Of a DNA stretch of 19,107 nt, positions 7,435-15,928 are shown one piece after another. The notes beneath the pieces were generated by a model that did not search any database, was not told the origin of the DNA, and was given only the letters and a program-made list of their open reading frames with translations. Position numbers and translations under genes: made by a program. Numbering within the stretch: position 1 is the stretch's first letter; each line of letters starts with the position of its first letter. The DNA is from Longimicrobiales bacterium. Lineage in GTDB: Bacteria; Gemmatimonadota; Gemmatimonadetes; Longimicrobiales; Gaopeijiaceae. The DNA lies in NCBI GenBank assembly GCA_022428035.1, contig JAKMDG010000563.1, positions 1-19,107 on the forward strand. Reading direction: 5' to 3'.

Positions 7435-8595
7435 ATGTCCGATACCCATACCGTCCGAGCGTTTCTCGAGGGCGAGCACCACCCCTGGGCCGCTGAGATG
7501 ACCGCGTTCGCCTCTCGGGAGCTGCTGGAACGCGCGGAGCCCCAGTCAGACGACGATGCCCGCTCGGATGCGCGTGTGCTGTTGCGTCTCATGGGTGAGG
7601 CAGGTCTTTATGCTCCGATCGGTAATCGGGACCTTCGCGGTGCATGCCTGGCTCGAGAGGCGATTGCATCGGCATCACCCCTCGCGGATGCTGTTTGGGC
7701 GCTACAGGGACTGGGGATCACGCCACTCCTGATCGCTGGAACGGATGAGCAACAGGCCCGATGGGCTGCGCCCGCGCTCGCTGGAGAGCTCATGGGTGGC
7801 TTCGCCATCACGGAGCCTGAAGCAGGAACGGACGTCGCATCGATGAAGACACGTGCCGACCTGCACGGCGACGAGTGGGTGATCGACGGGCACAAGTGGT
7901 ACATCAGTAACGCAGGGATCGCGGACTTCTACATCGTCTTCGCGTCGACTGATCCTGATCAGGGAAGTCGCGGGATGAGCGCGTTTGTGGTTCCCGCCGA
8001 TACGGAAGGACTTCGCTTCGCCGGAGCACAGGTCATGAGCGCCCCTCATCCACTCGGCGAACTCGCGTTCGAAGGGTGCCGTGTACCCGCCGACCACATG
8101 GTGGGGGACGAGGGGCGCGGCTTCATGCTCGGTATGGCGACACTCGACCAGCTTCGGCCGACGGTGGGAGCCGCCGCCTGCGGTATGGCCGAACGAGCGC
8201 TGAGGGAGGCGTTGAGCCACGCCCTCGAGCGTGAGCAGTTCGGGAAGCCGCTGGCAGAGTTTCAGCTCATTCAGGACAAACTCGGCCGTATGGCTATCGA
8301 GCTGACTGCAGCGCGCATGCTCGTATATCGCGCTGCATATGAGAAGGATCTCGGCGCGGATCGTATCACGATCGAGGCCGCGATGGCGAAGGCGTATGCG
8401 ACCGAGGCGGCGCAGCGCATCATCGATGACGCCATCCAGATTCTCGGCGGACGCGGAGTCATGGCCGAGCACATCGTCGACCGCTTGTACCGGTCGGTCC
8501 GTGCGCTCCGGATCTACGAAGGAACGACTGAAATCCAGCACCTGATTATCGCCGGCCGTATGGTTGCCGATGCTCGGGCAATGCTCGAGGAGTAG
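7435..8595 (+). CDS. Acyl-CoA dehydrogenase
   Basis: This is a 386-residue FAD-dependent acyl-CoA dehydrogenase that introduces an alpha,beta double bond. The first family signature AITEPEAGTD is near residue 124, followed by KWYISNAG. The C-terminal GGRGVMAEHIVDRLYR segment leads to RIYEGTTEIQ, where Glu362 matches the catalytic base of medium-chain dehydrogenases. It follows the crotonase after 21 bases, with GGAG about eight bases before ATG 7435. The N-terminal 60 residues are acidic and less typical. In this operon it probably acts on a cyclohexane- or cyclohexene-carboxyl-CoA or on the ring-opened acyl-CoA produced from anthraniloyl-CoA. Electrons would go to an ETF that is not in the window. 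Confidence 0.95.
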   Translation: MSDTHTVRAFLEGEHHPWAAEMTAFASRELLERAEPQSDDDARSDARVLLRLMGEAGLYAPIGNRDLRGACLAREAIASASPLADAVWALQGLGITPLLIAGTDEQQARWAAPALAGELMGGFAITEPEAGTDVASMKTRADLHGDEWVIDGHKWYISNAGIADFYIVFASTDPDQGSRGMSAFVVPADTEGLRFAGAQVMSAPHPLGELAFEGCRVPADHMVGDEGRGFMLGMATLDQLRPTVGAAACGMAERALREALSHALEREQFGKPLAEFQLIQDKLGRMAIELTAARMLVYRAAYEKDLGADRITIEAAMAKAYATEAAQRIIDDAIQILGGRGVMAEHIVDRLYRSVRALRIYEGTTEIQHLIIAGRMVADARAMLEE

Positions 8596-8599
8596 CAGT

Positions 8600-10930
8600 G
8601 TGAAGATCCTCATCGTGGGTGGAGGACCGACCGGGCTCTATTTCGGCATCCTGATGAAACGCGCTGATCCTGCGTACGAGATCGTCGTCCTCGAGCGCAA
8701 CCGGCCGGATCAGACCTTCGGGTTTGGCGTTGTGTTCAGCGACGCGACCATCGCTGAAGTGGAGAGCGCGGATCCGGAGACGTATCGAGCGATCACCGAT
8801 CACTTCGTCCACTGGGACGACATCGACGTGTACTACGGCGGTGAGATCATTCGCTCCTCTGGGCACGGCTTCTCCGGCTTGAGCCGGCAGACACTCCTTA
8901 CCGTCTTGCAGAACCAGGCGGAAGCCCTCGGGATCGACATCCGTTTCGAGTGCGAGTTCAACGGGCTCGAGGCTGGGGCCTCCGTTGTCGGTGTATCTAT
9001 GAGTGGCGAGAGCGAGGCGATCTCTGTCGATCCTGCGGCCTACGATCTCGTGCTCGGTACCGACGGCGTCAATTCGACGGTGCGTGAGACCTGGGCCGAG
9101 CACTTTCAGCCGACATTCGACTGGCGACCCAACCGGTTCGTCTGGCTTGGCACGGCCAAACCCTTTCCGGCCTTCACGTTCTACTTTCGCGAGAACGAGC
9201 ACGGTCTGTGGCGTGTTCACGCGTACCAGTACGAGCCAGGTCGATCGACGTTCATCGTCGAATGTACGGAAGAGGCGTGGAAGAATGCGGGTATGGATGA
9301 GGCTACCGAGGAGGAGACTCTGGCCTACTGTACCGAACTCTTCGCCCAGGAACTGGACGGTCATGAGCTGATCCCGAACCGGTCGGTATGGCGTAGCTTC
9401 CCGACCATCCGCTGCGCACGCTGGTACCATGAGAATGTGGTATTGCTTGGAGATGCGGTTCACACGGCGCACTTCTCGATCGGCTCCGGTACGCGCCTCG
9501 GCATGCTCGATGCGATCGCCCTTCGAGACGCCTTACTCGCGACGAACTCGACCGGGGAGGCACTGGCACACTACGCGACAGAGCGGCGTCGACCGGTGGA
9601 ATCGTTGCAGCGCGCTGCGCAGGCGAGCCTCGAGTGGTTTGAGGCGACCGAGCGCTACATGGATATGGACCCGACGCAGTTCTCCTTCACGCTGCTGACG
9701 CGGAGTCTGCGCATCACGCATGAGGATGTCCGCGTGCGGGACCCAGAGTTCCTCGAGCGAGTCGATGAGTTCGTAGCTGCCGACGCGGAGAAGCAGACAG
9801 GTCAGTCCGTGGCTCGTGGGCCGGCACCCCCACCCATGTTCACGCCGTTCCGCATCCGGGACATGGTCGTACCGAATCGGGTGGTCGTATCGCCCATGTG
9901 TCAGTACACCGCCGACGATGGGCTCGTGGGTGACTGGCACCTCCAGCACCTTGGCAGCAGGGCGGTTGGCGGAGCAGGTCTCGTGTTCGCCGAGATGACG
10001 GATGTGTCAGCGGAGGCGAGGATCTCGCCCGGATGTGCGGGCCTGTACAGACCGGAGCACGTCGACGCCTGGCGCAGGATTGTCAATTTCGTGCATGGCC
10101 AGACGCCTGCGAAGATCGCGATCCAACTCGGGCATGCGGGCCGGAAGGGTTCGACGAAGAACCTGTGGGACGGGGATAGCGAACCGCTGCCGGAGGGCAA
10201 TTGGGACATCGTCTCGGCGTCGCCTATTCCGTATTTCCCCGAGCGCAGCCAGACACCCCGCGAGATGACGCGGACGGATATGGATACGGCGATTGCGGAT
10301 TACGTCCGCGCGACGGGGTTTGCGGCCGACGCGGGCTTCGATCTTCTCGAAGTGCATATGGCGCATGGGTATCTGCTTGCCTCCTTCCTGTCTCCGCTGA
10401 CCAACGAGCGAGAAGACGAGTACGGCGGCTCTCTCGAAAATCGGATGCGCTTCCCACTCGAGGTGTTCGATGCCTGTCGAGCGAACTGGCCGGAGGAGAA
10501 GCCCACGAGTGTCAGGCTCAGCGCGGTAGACTGGGCGCCTGGCGGTCTGGAGGCTGCGGATACGGTCGCGATGTCCCAGAGGCTGAAAGACCACGGCTGC
10601 GATGTGGTCGATGTTTCGTCGGGTCAGACCGTGCCGTTTCAAAAGCCGCTGTACGGGCGACTGTATCAGACGCCGTTCGCCGACCAGGTGCGCAACGAGG
10701 TCGATATTGCGACGATGGCCGTGGGTAACATCTCGTCGTGGATGGACGTGAACACGATTATTGCGGCGGGTCGGGCCGACCTGTGTCTGATCGCGCGAGC
10801 TCACCTCTTCGATCCATACTGGACGAGGCATGCGGCGTATATGCTCGGGTACGATCTGCCGTGGCCGGACCAGTATCAGTCGGTCTCGCGCTACACGCCA
10901 CGATTCGAGTTCCATTTCGGAGGTGAATAG
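8600..10930 (+). CDS. abmA: 2-aminobenzoyl-CoA monooxygenase/reductase (flavin hydroxylase-Old Yellow Enzyme fusion)
   Basis: This 776-residue fusion has two flavin domains. The N-terminal half (1 to about 385) is a salicylate-hydroxylase-type FAD monooxygenase with VGGGPTGLYFG (6-16), DGVNSTVR (155-162) and GDAVHTAHFSIGSG (284-297, Asp285). A proline-rich linker leads to an Old Yellow Enzyme domain (about 410-776) with SPMCQYT (Cys434), QLGHAGRKGS and HMAHGYLLASFLSP (about 585-598). Known enzymes of this architecture hydroxylate and then reduce anthraniloyl-CoA to 2-amino-5-oxocyclohex-1-enecarboxyl-CoA using O2 and NAD(P)H (EC 1.14.13.40). Databases often label the architecture salicylyl-CoA 5-hydroxylase, but the kynurenine genes nearby favour anthranilate. 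I chose GTG 8600 over the upstream ATG at 8564 because GAGGAG lies seven bases before it and the Rossmann motif starts at once. Confidence 0.94.
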   Translation: MKILIVGGGPTGLYFGILMKRADPAYEIVVLERNRPDQTFGFGVVFSDATIAEVESADPETYRAITDHFVHWDDIDVYYGGEIIRSSGHGFSGLSRQTLLTVLQNQAEALGIDIRFECEFNGLEAGASVVGVSMSGESEAISVDPAAYDLVLGTDGVNSTVRETWAEHFQPTFDWRPNRFVWLGTAKPFPAFTFYFRENEHGLWRVHAYQYEPGRSTFIVECTEEAWKNAGMDEATEEETLAYCTELFAQELDGHELIPNRSVWRSFPTIRCARWYHENVVLLGDAVHTAHFSIGSGTRLGMLDAIALRDALLATNSTGEALAHYATERRRPVESLQRAAQASLEWFEATERYMDMDPTQFSFTLLTRSLRITHEDVRVRDPEFLERVDEFVAADAEKQTGQSVARGPAPPPMFTPFRIRDMVVPNRVVVSPMCQYTADDGLVGDWHLQHLGSRAVGGAGLVFAEMTDVSAEARISPGCAGLYRPEHVDAWRRIVNFVHGQTPAKIAIQLGHAGRKGSTKNLWDGDSEPLPEGNWDIVSASPIPYFPERSQTPREMTRTDMDTAIADYVRATGFAADAGFDLLEVHMAHGYLLASFLSPLTNEREDEYGGSLENRMRFPLEVFDACRANWPEEKPTSVRLSAVDWAPGGLEAADTVAMSQRLKDHGCDVVDVSSGQTVPFQKPLYGRLYQTPFADQVRNEVDIATMAVGNISSWMDVNTIIAAGRADLCLIARAHLFDPYWTRHAAYMLGYDLPWPDQYQSVSRYTPRFEFHFGGE

Positions 10931-10936
10931 GTAGCC

Positions 10937-12475
10937 ATGGATATCCGGACCAAGCTCGTCTTCGCCCAGGTCTCCGTCGCGCTGGTGTCCATGCTGGCGC
11001 TCGGTTTCGCGATGTTCGGGCGCGTGGAGGTGGCGCTGTACGACAGCACGCGTGATCACCTTGAGGGACTTGCGGAGTTCAAGGTCGAGTCCCTCGAGCA
11101 GGTCCTCGGTGGCTGGCATGACCGCATCAGTCTGGTCGCCAGCCGCACCCAGTTGCGGCTTAGTCTTGATGGTTTCATCAGGACGGGGAGCCCCGTTGAG
11201 CTGGAACGAATGGAGCGTATTCTGGACGATGCCGTATCGGCGTCACCTCTGTTCCGGGCGCTGACCGTTCGGGATGTCGACGGAAACGTGCTGCTGGAGG
11301 TGACGTCGCCTGAGGGTCTGGCAGAGGAGGCCGCGACAGCGACCGTGCGGGGAAGTGCCGAGATCACCAAGACCGGGGGTGCGCAGACCCGCTATGAAGG
11401 GGTCACGTTCCGTGTTGGCTCGCCGCCCACGGTAACGTTCTCGGCACCGCTCATCCTGGATGGTGTGACTCTGGGCTACGTGTACGGGATCATGGCTACC
11501 GATGAGATCGTGAGTCTGACCGGTAACACCCAGGGGCTTGGAGAGACCGGGGAGGCGATGGTCGTGGTCCGGGACGCAAACGGGGGTTTGCGGACACTCC
11601 ATCGGGTTCGGAATGCTCTGGGGTTTGACGAGGAAAGACTCGAGGGAACGGGCGATTTCAACGACGATGAGCTGGCGGAGCAGGACGCGGAGGTCTTCGC
11701 CGGCCTGGAGCTCGGGACAGATGGACCGGCGCTCCGGTCGCTCGCCGGTGAGGAGCCCCAGCTCGTGGAGGGTTTGCTCGACTATCGAGGGCAGATCGTC
11801 ATGGCCGCGACCCGGTTCTTTCCCGAGACCAACTGGGGCATCGTCGTGAAAGTCGATCGGACCGAGCAGCGCATGCCGACGGAGGCTGTCCGAAGCGAGA
11901 GCCTGCTCCTCGCTGTCACGCTGGCCGCCTTTGCCATTCTGTTCGGAACCCTGCTCGGTTACCGGTTTGCTCAGCCGATCCATATTCTTGCCGAAACTGC
12001 TGGCAAGATCGGCTCGGGTCAGCTGGATGCTCGCTCCGGGCTCGACCTGGAGGACGAGGTGGGACTGCTCGCTCGCACGTTCGACCAGATGGCGGGTGCG
12101 CTCGAAGAGCAGGTGGCGTTGCTCAGTGAGTTCCGCCGTTTCTTCGACGTCTCGCTCGACATGATGTGCATCGCGTCTGTCGACGGATATTTCAAGAAAG
12201 TGAACCCGGCGTTCGTTCGCGAACTGGGATGGCCCGAGGACGAACTGCTCAGGCGCCCCTTCATCGAAATGGTGCACCCTGACGACGTAGCGTCTACCAT
12301 AGCCGAGGTCGAGAAGCTCGCCGGGGGATCGCCGACGATCCGGTTCGAGAACCGTTACCTCTGCTTGGATGGGTCCTTCAAGACCCTCCACTGGAATGCC
12401 TTTCCAGAAGAGGAGAGTGGGCGTCTGTATGCGATCGCCCGCGTTCGACGGCCCAAGGGGAGCGACGCCTTCTGA
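10937..12475 (+). CDS. Membrane receptor with dCache-like sensor, HAMP and PAS domains but no output domain
   Basis: The 512-residue protein has membrane segment 1 at about 7-28 and a large extracytoplasmic domain (about 30-318) with dCache-like features. Membrane segment 2 lies at about 321-343, a HAMP linker at about 344-398, and a PAS domain at about 402-505 (FFDVSLDMMCIASVDGYF, MVHPDD, IRFENRYLCLDGS). In such receptors PAS is normally followed by a histidine kinase, GGDEF or methyl-accepting domain; here the chain ends at ARVRRPKGSDAF and the next gene overlaps the stop. It starts six bases after the monooxygenase fusion, so it is cotranscribed with the pathway and could sense an aromatic ligand. 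That is inference. A partner output protein is not in the window. Confidence 0.87.
   Translation: MDIRTKLVFAQVSVALVSMLALGFAMFGRVEVALYDSTRDHLEGLAEFKVESLEQVLGGWHDRISLVASRTQLRLSLDGFIRTGSPVELERMERILDDAVSASPLFRALTVRDVDGNVLLEVTSPEGLAEEAATATVRGSAEITKTGGAQTRYEGVTFRVGSPPTVTFSAPLILDGVTLGYVYGIMATDEIVSLTGNTQGLGETGEAMVVVRDANGGLRTLHRVRNALGFDEERLEGTGDFNDDELAEQDAEVFAGLELGTDGPALRSLAGEEPQLVEGLLDYRGQIVMAATRFFPETNWGIVVKVDRTEQRMPTEAVRSESLLLAVTLAAFAILFGTLLGYRFAQPIHILAETAGKIGSGQLDARSGLDLEDEVGLLARTFDQMAGALEEQVALLSEFRRFFDVSLDMMCIASVDGYFKKVNPAFVRELGWPEDELLRRPFIEMVHPDDVASTIAEVEKLAGGSPTIRFENRYLCLDGSFKTLHWNAFPEEESGRLYAIARVRRPKGSDAF
12455..12474 (+). promoter_or_regulatory. Ribosome binding site and CTG start of the exchanger gene
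   Basis: AAGGGGAG at 12455-12462, a nine-base spacer and CTG 12472-12474 precede the first transmembrane helix. The CTG overlaps the receptor stop as CTGA. The next conventional start codon in frame (GTG 12532) lies inside a conserved part of the protein. Confidence 0.65.
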
Positions 12476-13425
12476 TCTATCTCTCCCTCGTCGCCGGATT
12501 CATATACCTACTTCTGGGGGGAGACCTCCTGGTGAGAGGGTCTGTGGGTCTCGCGCGCAAGCTGCACTTATCGGAATTGGTGGTGGGAGCCACAGTGATC
12601 GGGTTCGGTACATCACTTCCCGAACTCATGGTCTCCCTTCGGGCTGCGACGACCGGGTTTCCGAATCTGATTCTTGGCAACGTCGTGGGGAGCAATACGG
12701 CTAATGTTCTCCTGGTAGGGGGTGCCGCAGCGGTGGTCTATCCGCTTCTTCCGGATGGAGCGGCAGTCCGCCGTAACGTGATCGTCATGGTACTGTCGGT
12801 GGTCGGCTTCGCGCTCCTGGCTGCCGTGAACGGCCTTGGACAGGTCGGTGGAGCGATTCTCCTGATGGCATTCATCGGGATCATGGGGCTCACCGCGCGA
12901 TCGACACTTCAAGCTCAGAGAAATGCGGACCTTTCGACGCCAATGGAATGGGTCCTGGGCGTGCCGGTGCGTCCGATCACGATCGCGCTCTTCATTGGCT
13001 TCGGGATCGTCGCGCTACCGCTGGGTGCGATCCTCCTCGTGGACTCCGCGGTGCTGATTGCCCAGAGCTTCAACGTGTCGGAGACGGTGATCGGATTGAC
13101 CGTGCTCGCCCTCGGCACCTCACTGCCGGAGTTGACCACTGCGGTCCTGGCGGCACTCGAACGGCGCTCTGATGTAGCGATTGGTGCCATCATCGGGAGT
13201 AACACGTTCAACATCCTGATGATCATGGGCGTTGCGGCGGCGCTGAGCCCGGAGCCGATCCCGGTTTCCACTCGGTTCATGGTATTTGATGTGCCCGTGA
13301 TGGTGCTGTCCAGCGCGCTCCTGGCCGCGTTTGCATGGAAGGGATGGAAGATCGGACGTATCACCGGCGCCCTACTCGTGGTCTCTTATGTCGCCTACAT
13401 GGGAGCGCTTTTCGCGTTCGTATGA
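12472..13425 (+). CDS. Ca2+/Na+ antiporter (CaCA) family membrane protein, CTG start
   Basis: The protein has about ten hydrophobic segments and the two inverted alpha-repeats of the YrbG-type CaCA family: GFGTSLPE (44-51, Glu51) with GNVVGSN, and ALGTSLPE (213-220, Glu220) with GAIIGSN. The two glutamates are the expected cation ligands. The first ATG/GTG/TTG-type start in frame, GTG 12532, would delete half of the first helix and the conserved GGDLL segment. Upstream in frame, CTG at 12472 begins IYLSLVAGFIYLLLGGDLL, overlaps the receptor stop as CTGA, and is preceded by AAGGGGAG with a nine-base spacer, so I place the start there (317 aa). It probably exports Ca2+ or another ion; the link to tryptophan catabolism is positional only. 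Confidence 0.93.
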   Translation: MIYLSLVAGFIYLLLGGDLLVRGSVGLARKLHLSELVVGATVIGFGTSLPELMVSLRAATTGFPNLILGNVVGSNTANVLLVGGAAAVVYPLLPDGAAVRRNVIVMVLSVVGFALLAAVNGLGQVGGAILLMAFIGIMGLTARSTLQAQRNADLSTPMEWVLGVPVRPITIALFIGFGIVALPLGAILLVDSAVLIAQSFNVSETVIGLTVLALGTSLPELTTAVLAALERRSDVAIGAIIGSNTFNILMIMGVAAALSPEPIPVSTRFMVFDVPVMVLSSALLAAFAWKGWKIGRITGALLVVSYVAYMGALFAFV

Positions 13426-13428
13426 GTG

Positions 13429-13443
13429 CCCGGAACCTCCGGG
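13429..13443 (+). terminator. Short perfect hairpin between exchanger and tryptophan dioxygenase genes
   Basis: CCCGGA-ACC-TCCGGG is a perfect six-base-pair stem with a three-base loop, four bases after the exchanger stop. There is no T-run after it, so it is more likely an intercistronic hairpin or attenuating structure than a full intrinsic terminator. The 52-base gap it sits in is one of the larger ones in the rightward gene series. Confidence 0.35.
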
Positions 13444-13477
13444 TCGATGCTGAGCCGCACAGATCGAAAGGAAATCA

Positions 13478-14263
13478 ATGTCCGAGGCCGTGACGTACGG
13501 GAAGTACCTGATGATCGACGAGCTCCTGAGTCTCCAGGAGCCGCGGGACGACATCGAGCATGACGAGATGCTCTTCATCGTGATTCACCAGGTGTATGAG
13601 CTCTGGTTCAAGGTCGTCCTGCACGAGCTGGACTACTGCGCAAAGCTGCTCAGTGAAGGGGATACGCCGCGGGCTCAGCACACGCTGAAGCGCGTCCTGA
13701 CCATTCTGAAGGTCCTCGTATCGCAGCTCGACGTACTGGAGACGATGACGCCCACGGAGTTCCTGACATTCCGGGAGCGGCTCGACAGCGCAAGCGGCTT
13801 TCAGAGTGACCAATTCCGTGCGCTCGAATTTGCGTTGGGCCGCAAGCTGCGTGCTTCCGTCGAGCGGTTCCCCGAGGGCTCACGAGCGCGGGTAGCTCTT
13901 CAGGAGCGCTGGGATGCTCCCACCCTCTGGGATGCGGTTCTACGCTATCTGGCTGACCAGGGGTACGATCTTCCCGAGGATCAGCTGGATCGGGATGTGA
14001 CCGCGCCGATCGAGCCGTCGGAACAACTTCAAGCCGTGCTTGTGCAGGTGTATCGGAACGATCCCCGGAATGCCGAGCTTTGTGAACGTCTCGTGGACCT
14101 CGATGAGGGGATCCAGGAGTGGCGCTACCGGCATGTGAAGATGGTCGAGCGAACCATTGGTTCGAAGAAAGGGACCGGTGACTCGGCCGGTTCACTGTAC
14201 CTCCGCACCACCTTGAATCAGCCACTCTTCCCGGATCTGTGGGAGATCCGGTCTCAGCTTTGA
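13478..14263 (+). CDS. kynA: Tryptophan 2,3-dioxygenase
   Basis: This heme enzyme opens the indole ring of L-tryptophan with O2 to give N-formylkynurenine, the first step of the kynurenine route. The 261 residues show the family landmarks in order: YGKYL (7-11), DEMLFIVIHQVYELWFK (29-45, His37 being the active-site histidine), LDSASGFQSDQFR (about 102-114), and WRYRHVKMVERTIGSKKGTGDS, where His219 is the proximal heme ligand. The C-terminal LYLRTTLNQPLFPDLW is also typical. AAAGGAA lies five bases before ATG 13478. Kynureninase follows after 13 bases, so the two are cotranscribed. Confidence 0.97.
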   Translation: MSEAVTYGKYLMIDELLSLQEPRDDIEHDEMLFIVIHQVYELWFKVVLHELDYCAKLLSEGDTPRAQHTLKRVLTILKVLVSQLDVLETMTPTEFLTFRERLDSASGFQSDQFRALEFALGRKLRASVERFPEGSRARVALQERWDAPTLWDAVLRYLADQGYDLPEDQLDRDVTAPIEPSEQLQAVLVQVYRNDPRNAELCERLVDLDEGIQEWRYRHVKMVERTIGSKKGTGDSAGSLYLRTTLNQPLFPDLWEIRSQL

Positions 14264-14276
14264 CGCCCAGGGCACG

Positions 14277-15452
14277 ATGACGGAGACGTCCGAACACCCG
14301 AGTTCGCTGTCGCGGCATTACACGCACTTCGACGTTGCGAACCGACTCCTGCTAACCGGTCACTCACACCAGGCGTGGCCTGATGTAGCGTTTGAAGGGC
14401 AGAAGCAGGCCTGGCTCGACGCGGCTGCGATGGTCGACGGAAAGTGGGGAGCTGTCGAAGAGAAGGTGAATCGAGTCTCCGAGGGGTATCGAATGCTCAT
14501 GGGTGAGTGCTCTGGAGACATTACCCTGGAGACCAACACACATGGGCTGATCGTACGCTTTCTATCCGCGCTTCCGCTGCGAGACCGTCCACGAGTCGTC
14601 ACCACCGACGGCGAGTTCTACTCGATTCGAAGGCAGCTCGATCGCCTTGCCGAAGAGGGGATCGAGGTCGTCAAAGTTCCAACAACGCCGGTGGCCACGC
14701 TCGCCGAACGAGTGTCAGCTCACGTCGACGACCGCACGGCATGTGCCATGGTGTCCTCCGTGCTGTTCGGCACCGGATTGATCGTACCGAATCTTTCAGA
14801 AATTGCCCGTGCATGTGGGCGTCACGGGGCAGAGCTACTGATCGACAGTTACCACTCGCTCGGTGCGGTGCCCTTCAGCCTGGAGGGTTTGGAGTCGGCG
14901 TTCGTGGTCGGGGGTGGTTACAAGTATCTCCAGCTCGGAGAGGGGAACTGCGCGCTTCGGGTGCCGCCGGGCTGTACGATGCGTCCCGTGATCACGGGTT
15001 GGTTTGCGGAATTCGCCGAGTTGGCCGACGAGCGGATTCCTGGTGAAGTCCGCTACGGCGTAGGCACAGCGAGATTCGCAGGATCGACGTACGATCCGAC
15101 GTCTCAGTACCGTGGTGCGGCCGTCATGGACTTCTTTGTCGAGCAGGGGCTGACACCTGAGCGGCTGCGCGAGATCAGTCAGCATCAGGTCGGCTTGTTA
15201 CGAGACGAGTTCCTGGCCCTGGATCTGGACCCCACCCTGGCTCGGCTGGAGTCTGATGTGCCGATGGATGAGCGAGGTGGTTTCCTGGCTCTCGAGTGCG
15301 GAGATGCTGATCGGCTCTTCCACACGCTACTCGATGGCGGCGTGCGCACGGATTACCGCGGAAGCATACTGCGCTTTGGACCGGCCCCGTATCTGAGTGA
15401 TCAGCAGATCCGGGATGCGATCGGGGTATTGGGCGAGGCCGTGCCGGGCTGA
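14277..15452 (+). CDS. kynU: Kynureninase (PLP-dependent, aminotransferase class V fold)
   Basis: The enzyme cleaves kynurenine to anthranilate and alanine. The 391-residue protein starts with a kynureninase-like N-terminus (FDVANRLLLTGHSHQAWP), has the PLP-binding LIDSYHSLGAVP with Asp190 and His193, and VVGGGYKYLQLGEGNC with the Schiff-base Lys216 in the YKYL context typical of kynureninases. GYGVGTARFAGSTYDPTSQY-like residues around 260-280 fit the substrate-binding part. It is slightly shorter than the Pseudomonas enzyme, and the usual NGGPG after the lysine is LGEGN, so it belongs to a divergent branch; another class V lyase is possible but unlikely next to kynA. Anthranilate would feed the ligase at 3088-4623. 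Its stop lies one base from the stop of the convergent MOSC gene. Confidence 0.88.
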   Translation: MTETSEHPSSLSRHYTHFDVANRLLLTGHSHQAWPDVAFEGQKQAWLDAAAMVDGKWGAVEEKVNRVSEGYRMLMGECSGDITLETNTHGLIVRFLSALPLRDRPRVVTTDGEFYSIRRQLDRLAEEGIEVVKVPTTPVATLAERVSAHVDDRTACAMVSSVLFGTGLIVPNLSEIARACGRHGAELLIDSYHSLGAVPFSLEGLESAFVVGGGYKYLQLGEGNCALRVPPGCTMRPVITGWFAEFAELADERIPGEVRYGVGTARFAGSTYDPTSQYRGAAVMDFFVEQGLTPERLREISQHQVGLLRDEFLALDLDPTLARLESDVPMDERGGFLALECGDADRLFHTLLDGGVRTDYRGSILRFGPAPYLSDQQIRDAIGVLGEAVPG

Positions 15453-15453
15453 G

Positions 15454-15909
15454 TTAGTCCGACGCCGCGGTGGGGGCTTCAATGGAGGCCTCGTCGCCGA
15501 CGCGGACGTGCCCGTCAGTCAGCACGACGCCGAAGGCACCCCCATTCCAATTGGGGTCGAGCGCCGCGGTGAAGCCCTGGACTTGAGCATCCATACGCTC
15601 ACAGGGTCGGGTCTCTCCGCACAGTCGGATCTTCGTCTCGCCGAGTGTGAGGATATGGCCGCGCGTGTTCTCCAGACGGATACCGCTGACCATGACGTTG
15701 GCTCGGCGCATGTGCGGCTCAACATCCGGAAGCTCCGCGATGATGCGGTCGAGGACTTCCTTCTCGATCACCGAAACTTGTCGCTTCGAGCGCCCGAAAT
15801 TGGCGTCGGTATCAATGCCTTTGCCCTCGACCAGGGTGACATGCTCCGCCGGATCCATGACGCTGCGATGAGCGCGTTTGATCCACAGTGCTTCGACCTT
15901 TCCGTTCAT
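15454..15909 (-). CDS. MOSC domain protein
   Basis: This is a 151-residue single-domain MOSC protein, related to the C-terminal domain of molybdenum-cofactor sulfurase and to YiiM/YuaD. It has the conserved GETRPCERMD with Cys103, the putative sulfur carrier, and a second Cys97. The C-terminal GGAFGVVLTDGHVRVGD segment is also typical. Such proteins bind or transfer sulfur or handle Mo-cofactor-dependent reductions; the exact role is unknown. GGAGGAAAC directly before ATG 15909 is a strong ribosome binding site. It is last in the leftward trio, 19 bases after the cupin gene. Confidence 0.92.
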   Translation of the reverse strand: MNGKVEALWIKRAHRSVMDPAEHVTLVEGKGIDTDANFGRSKRQVSVIEKEVLDRIIAELPDVEPHMRRANVMVSGIRLENTRGHILTLGETKIRLCGETRPCERMDAQVQGFTAALDPNWNGGAFGVVLTDGHVRVGDEASIEAPTAASD

Positions 15910-15928
15910 GTTTCCTCCCGGCGCGACC

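Noticed and set aside
10007..11119. A 370-codon minus-strand open frame opposite the monooxygenase fusion
   Set aside because: Arginine/histidine-rich shadow of a GC-rich coding strand; the plus strand has clear conserved domains.
11243..12391. A 382-codon minus-strand open frame opposite the receptor gene
   Set aside because: No recognisable domain, and the composition is typical of an antisense frame; the receptor on the plus strand is well supported.
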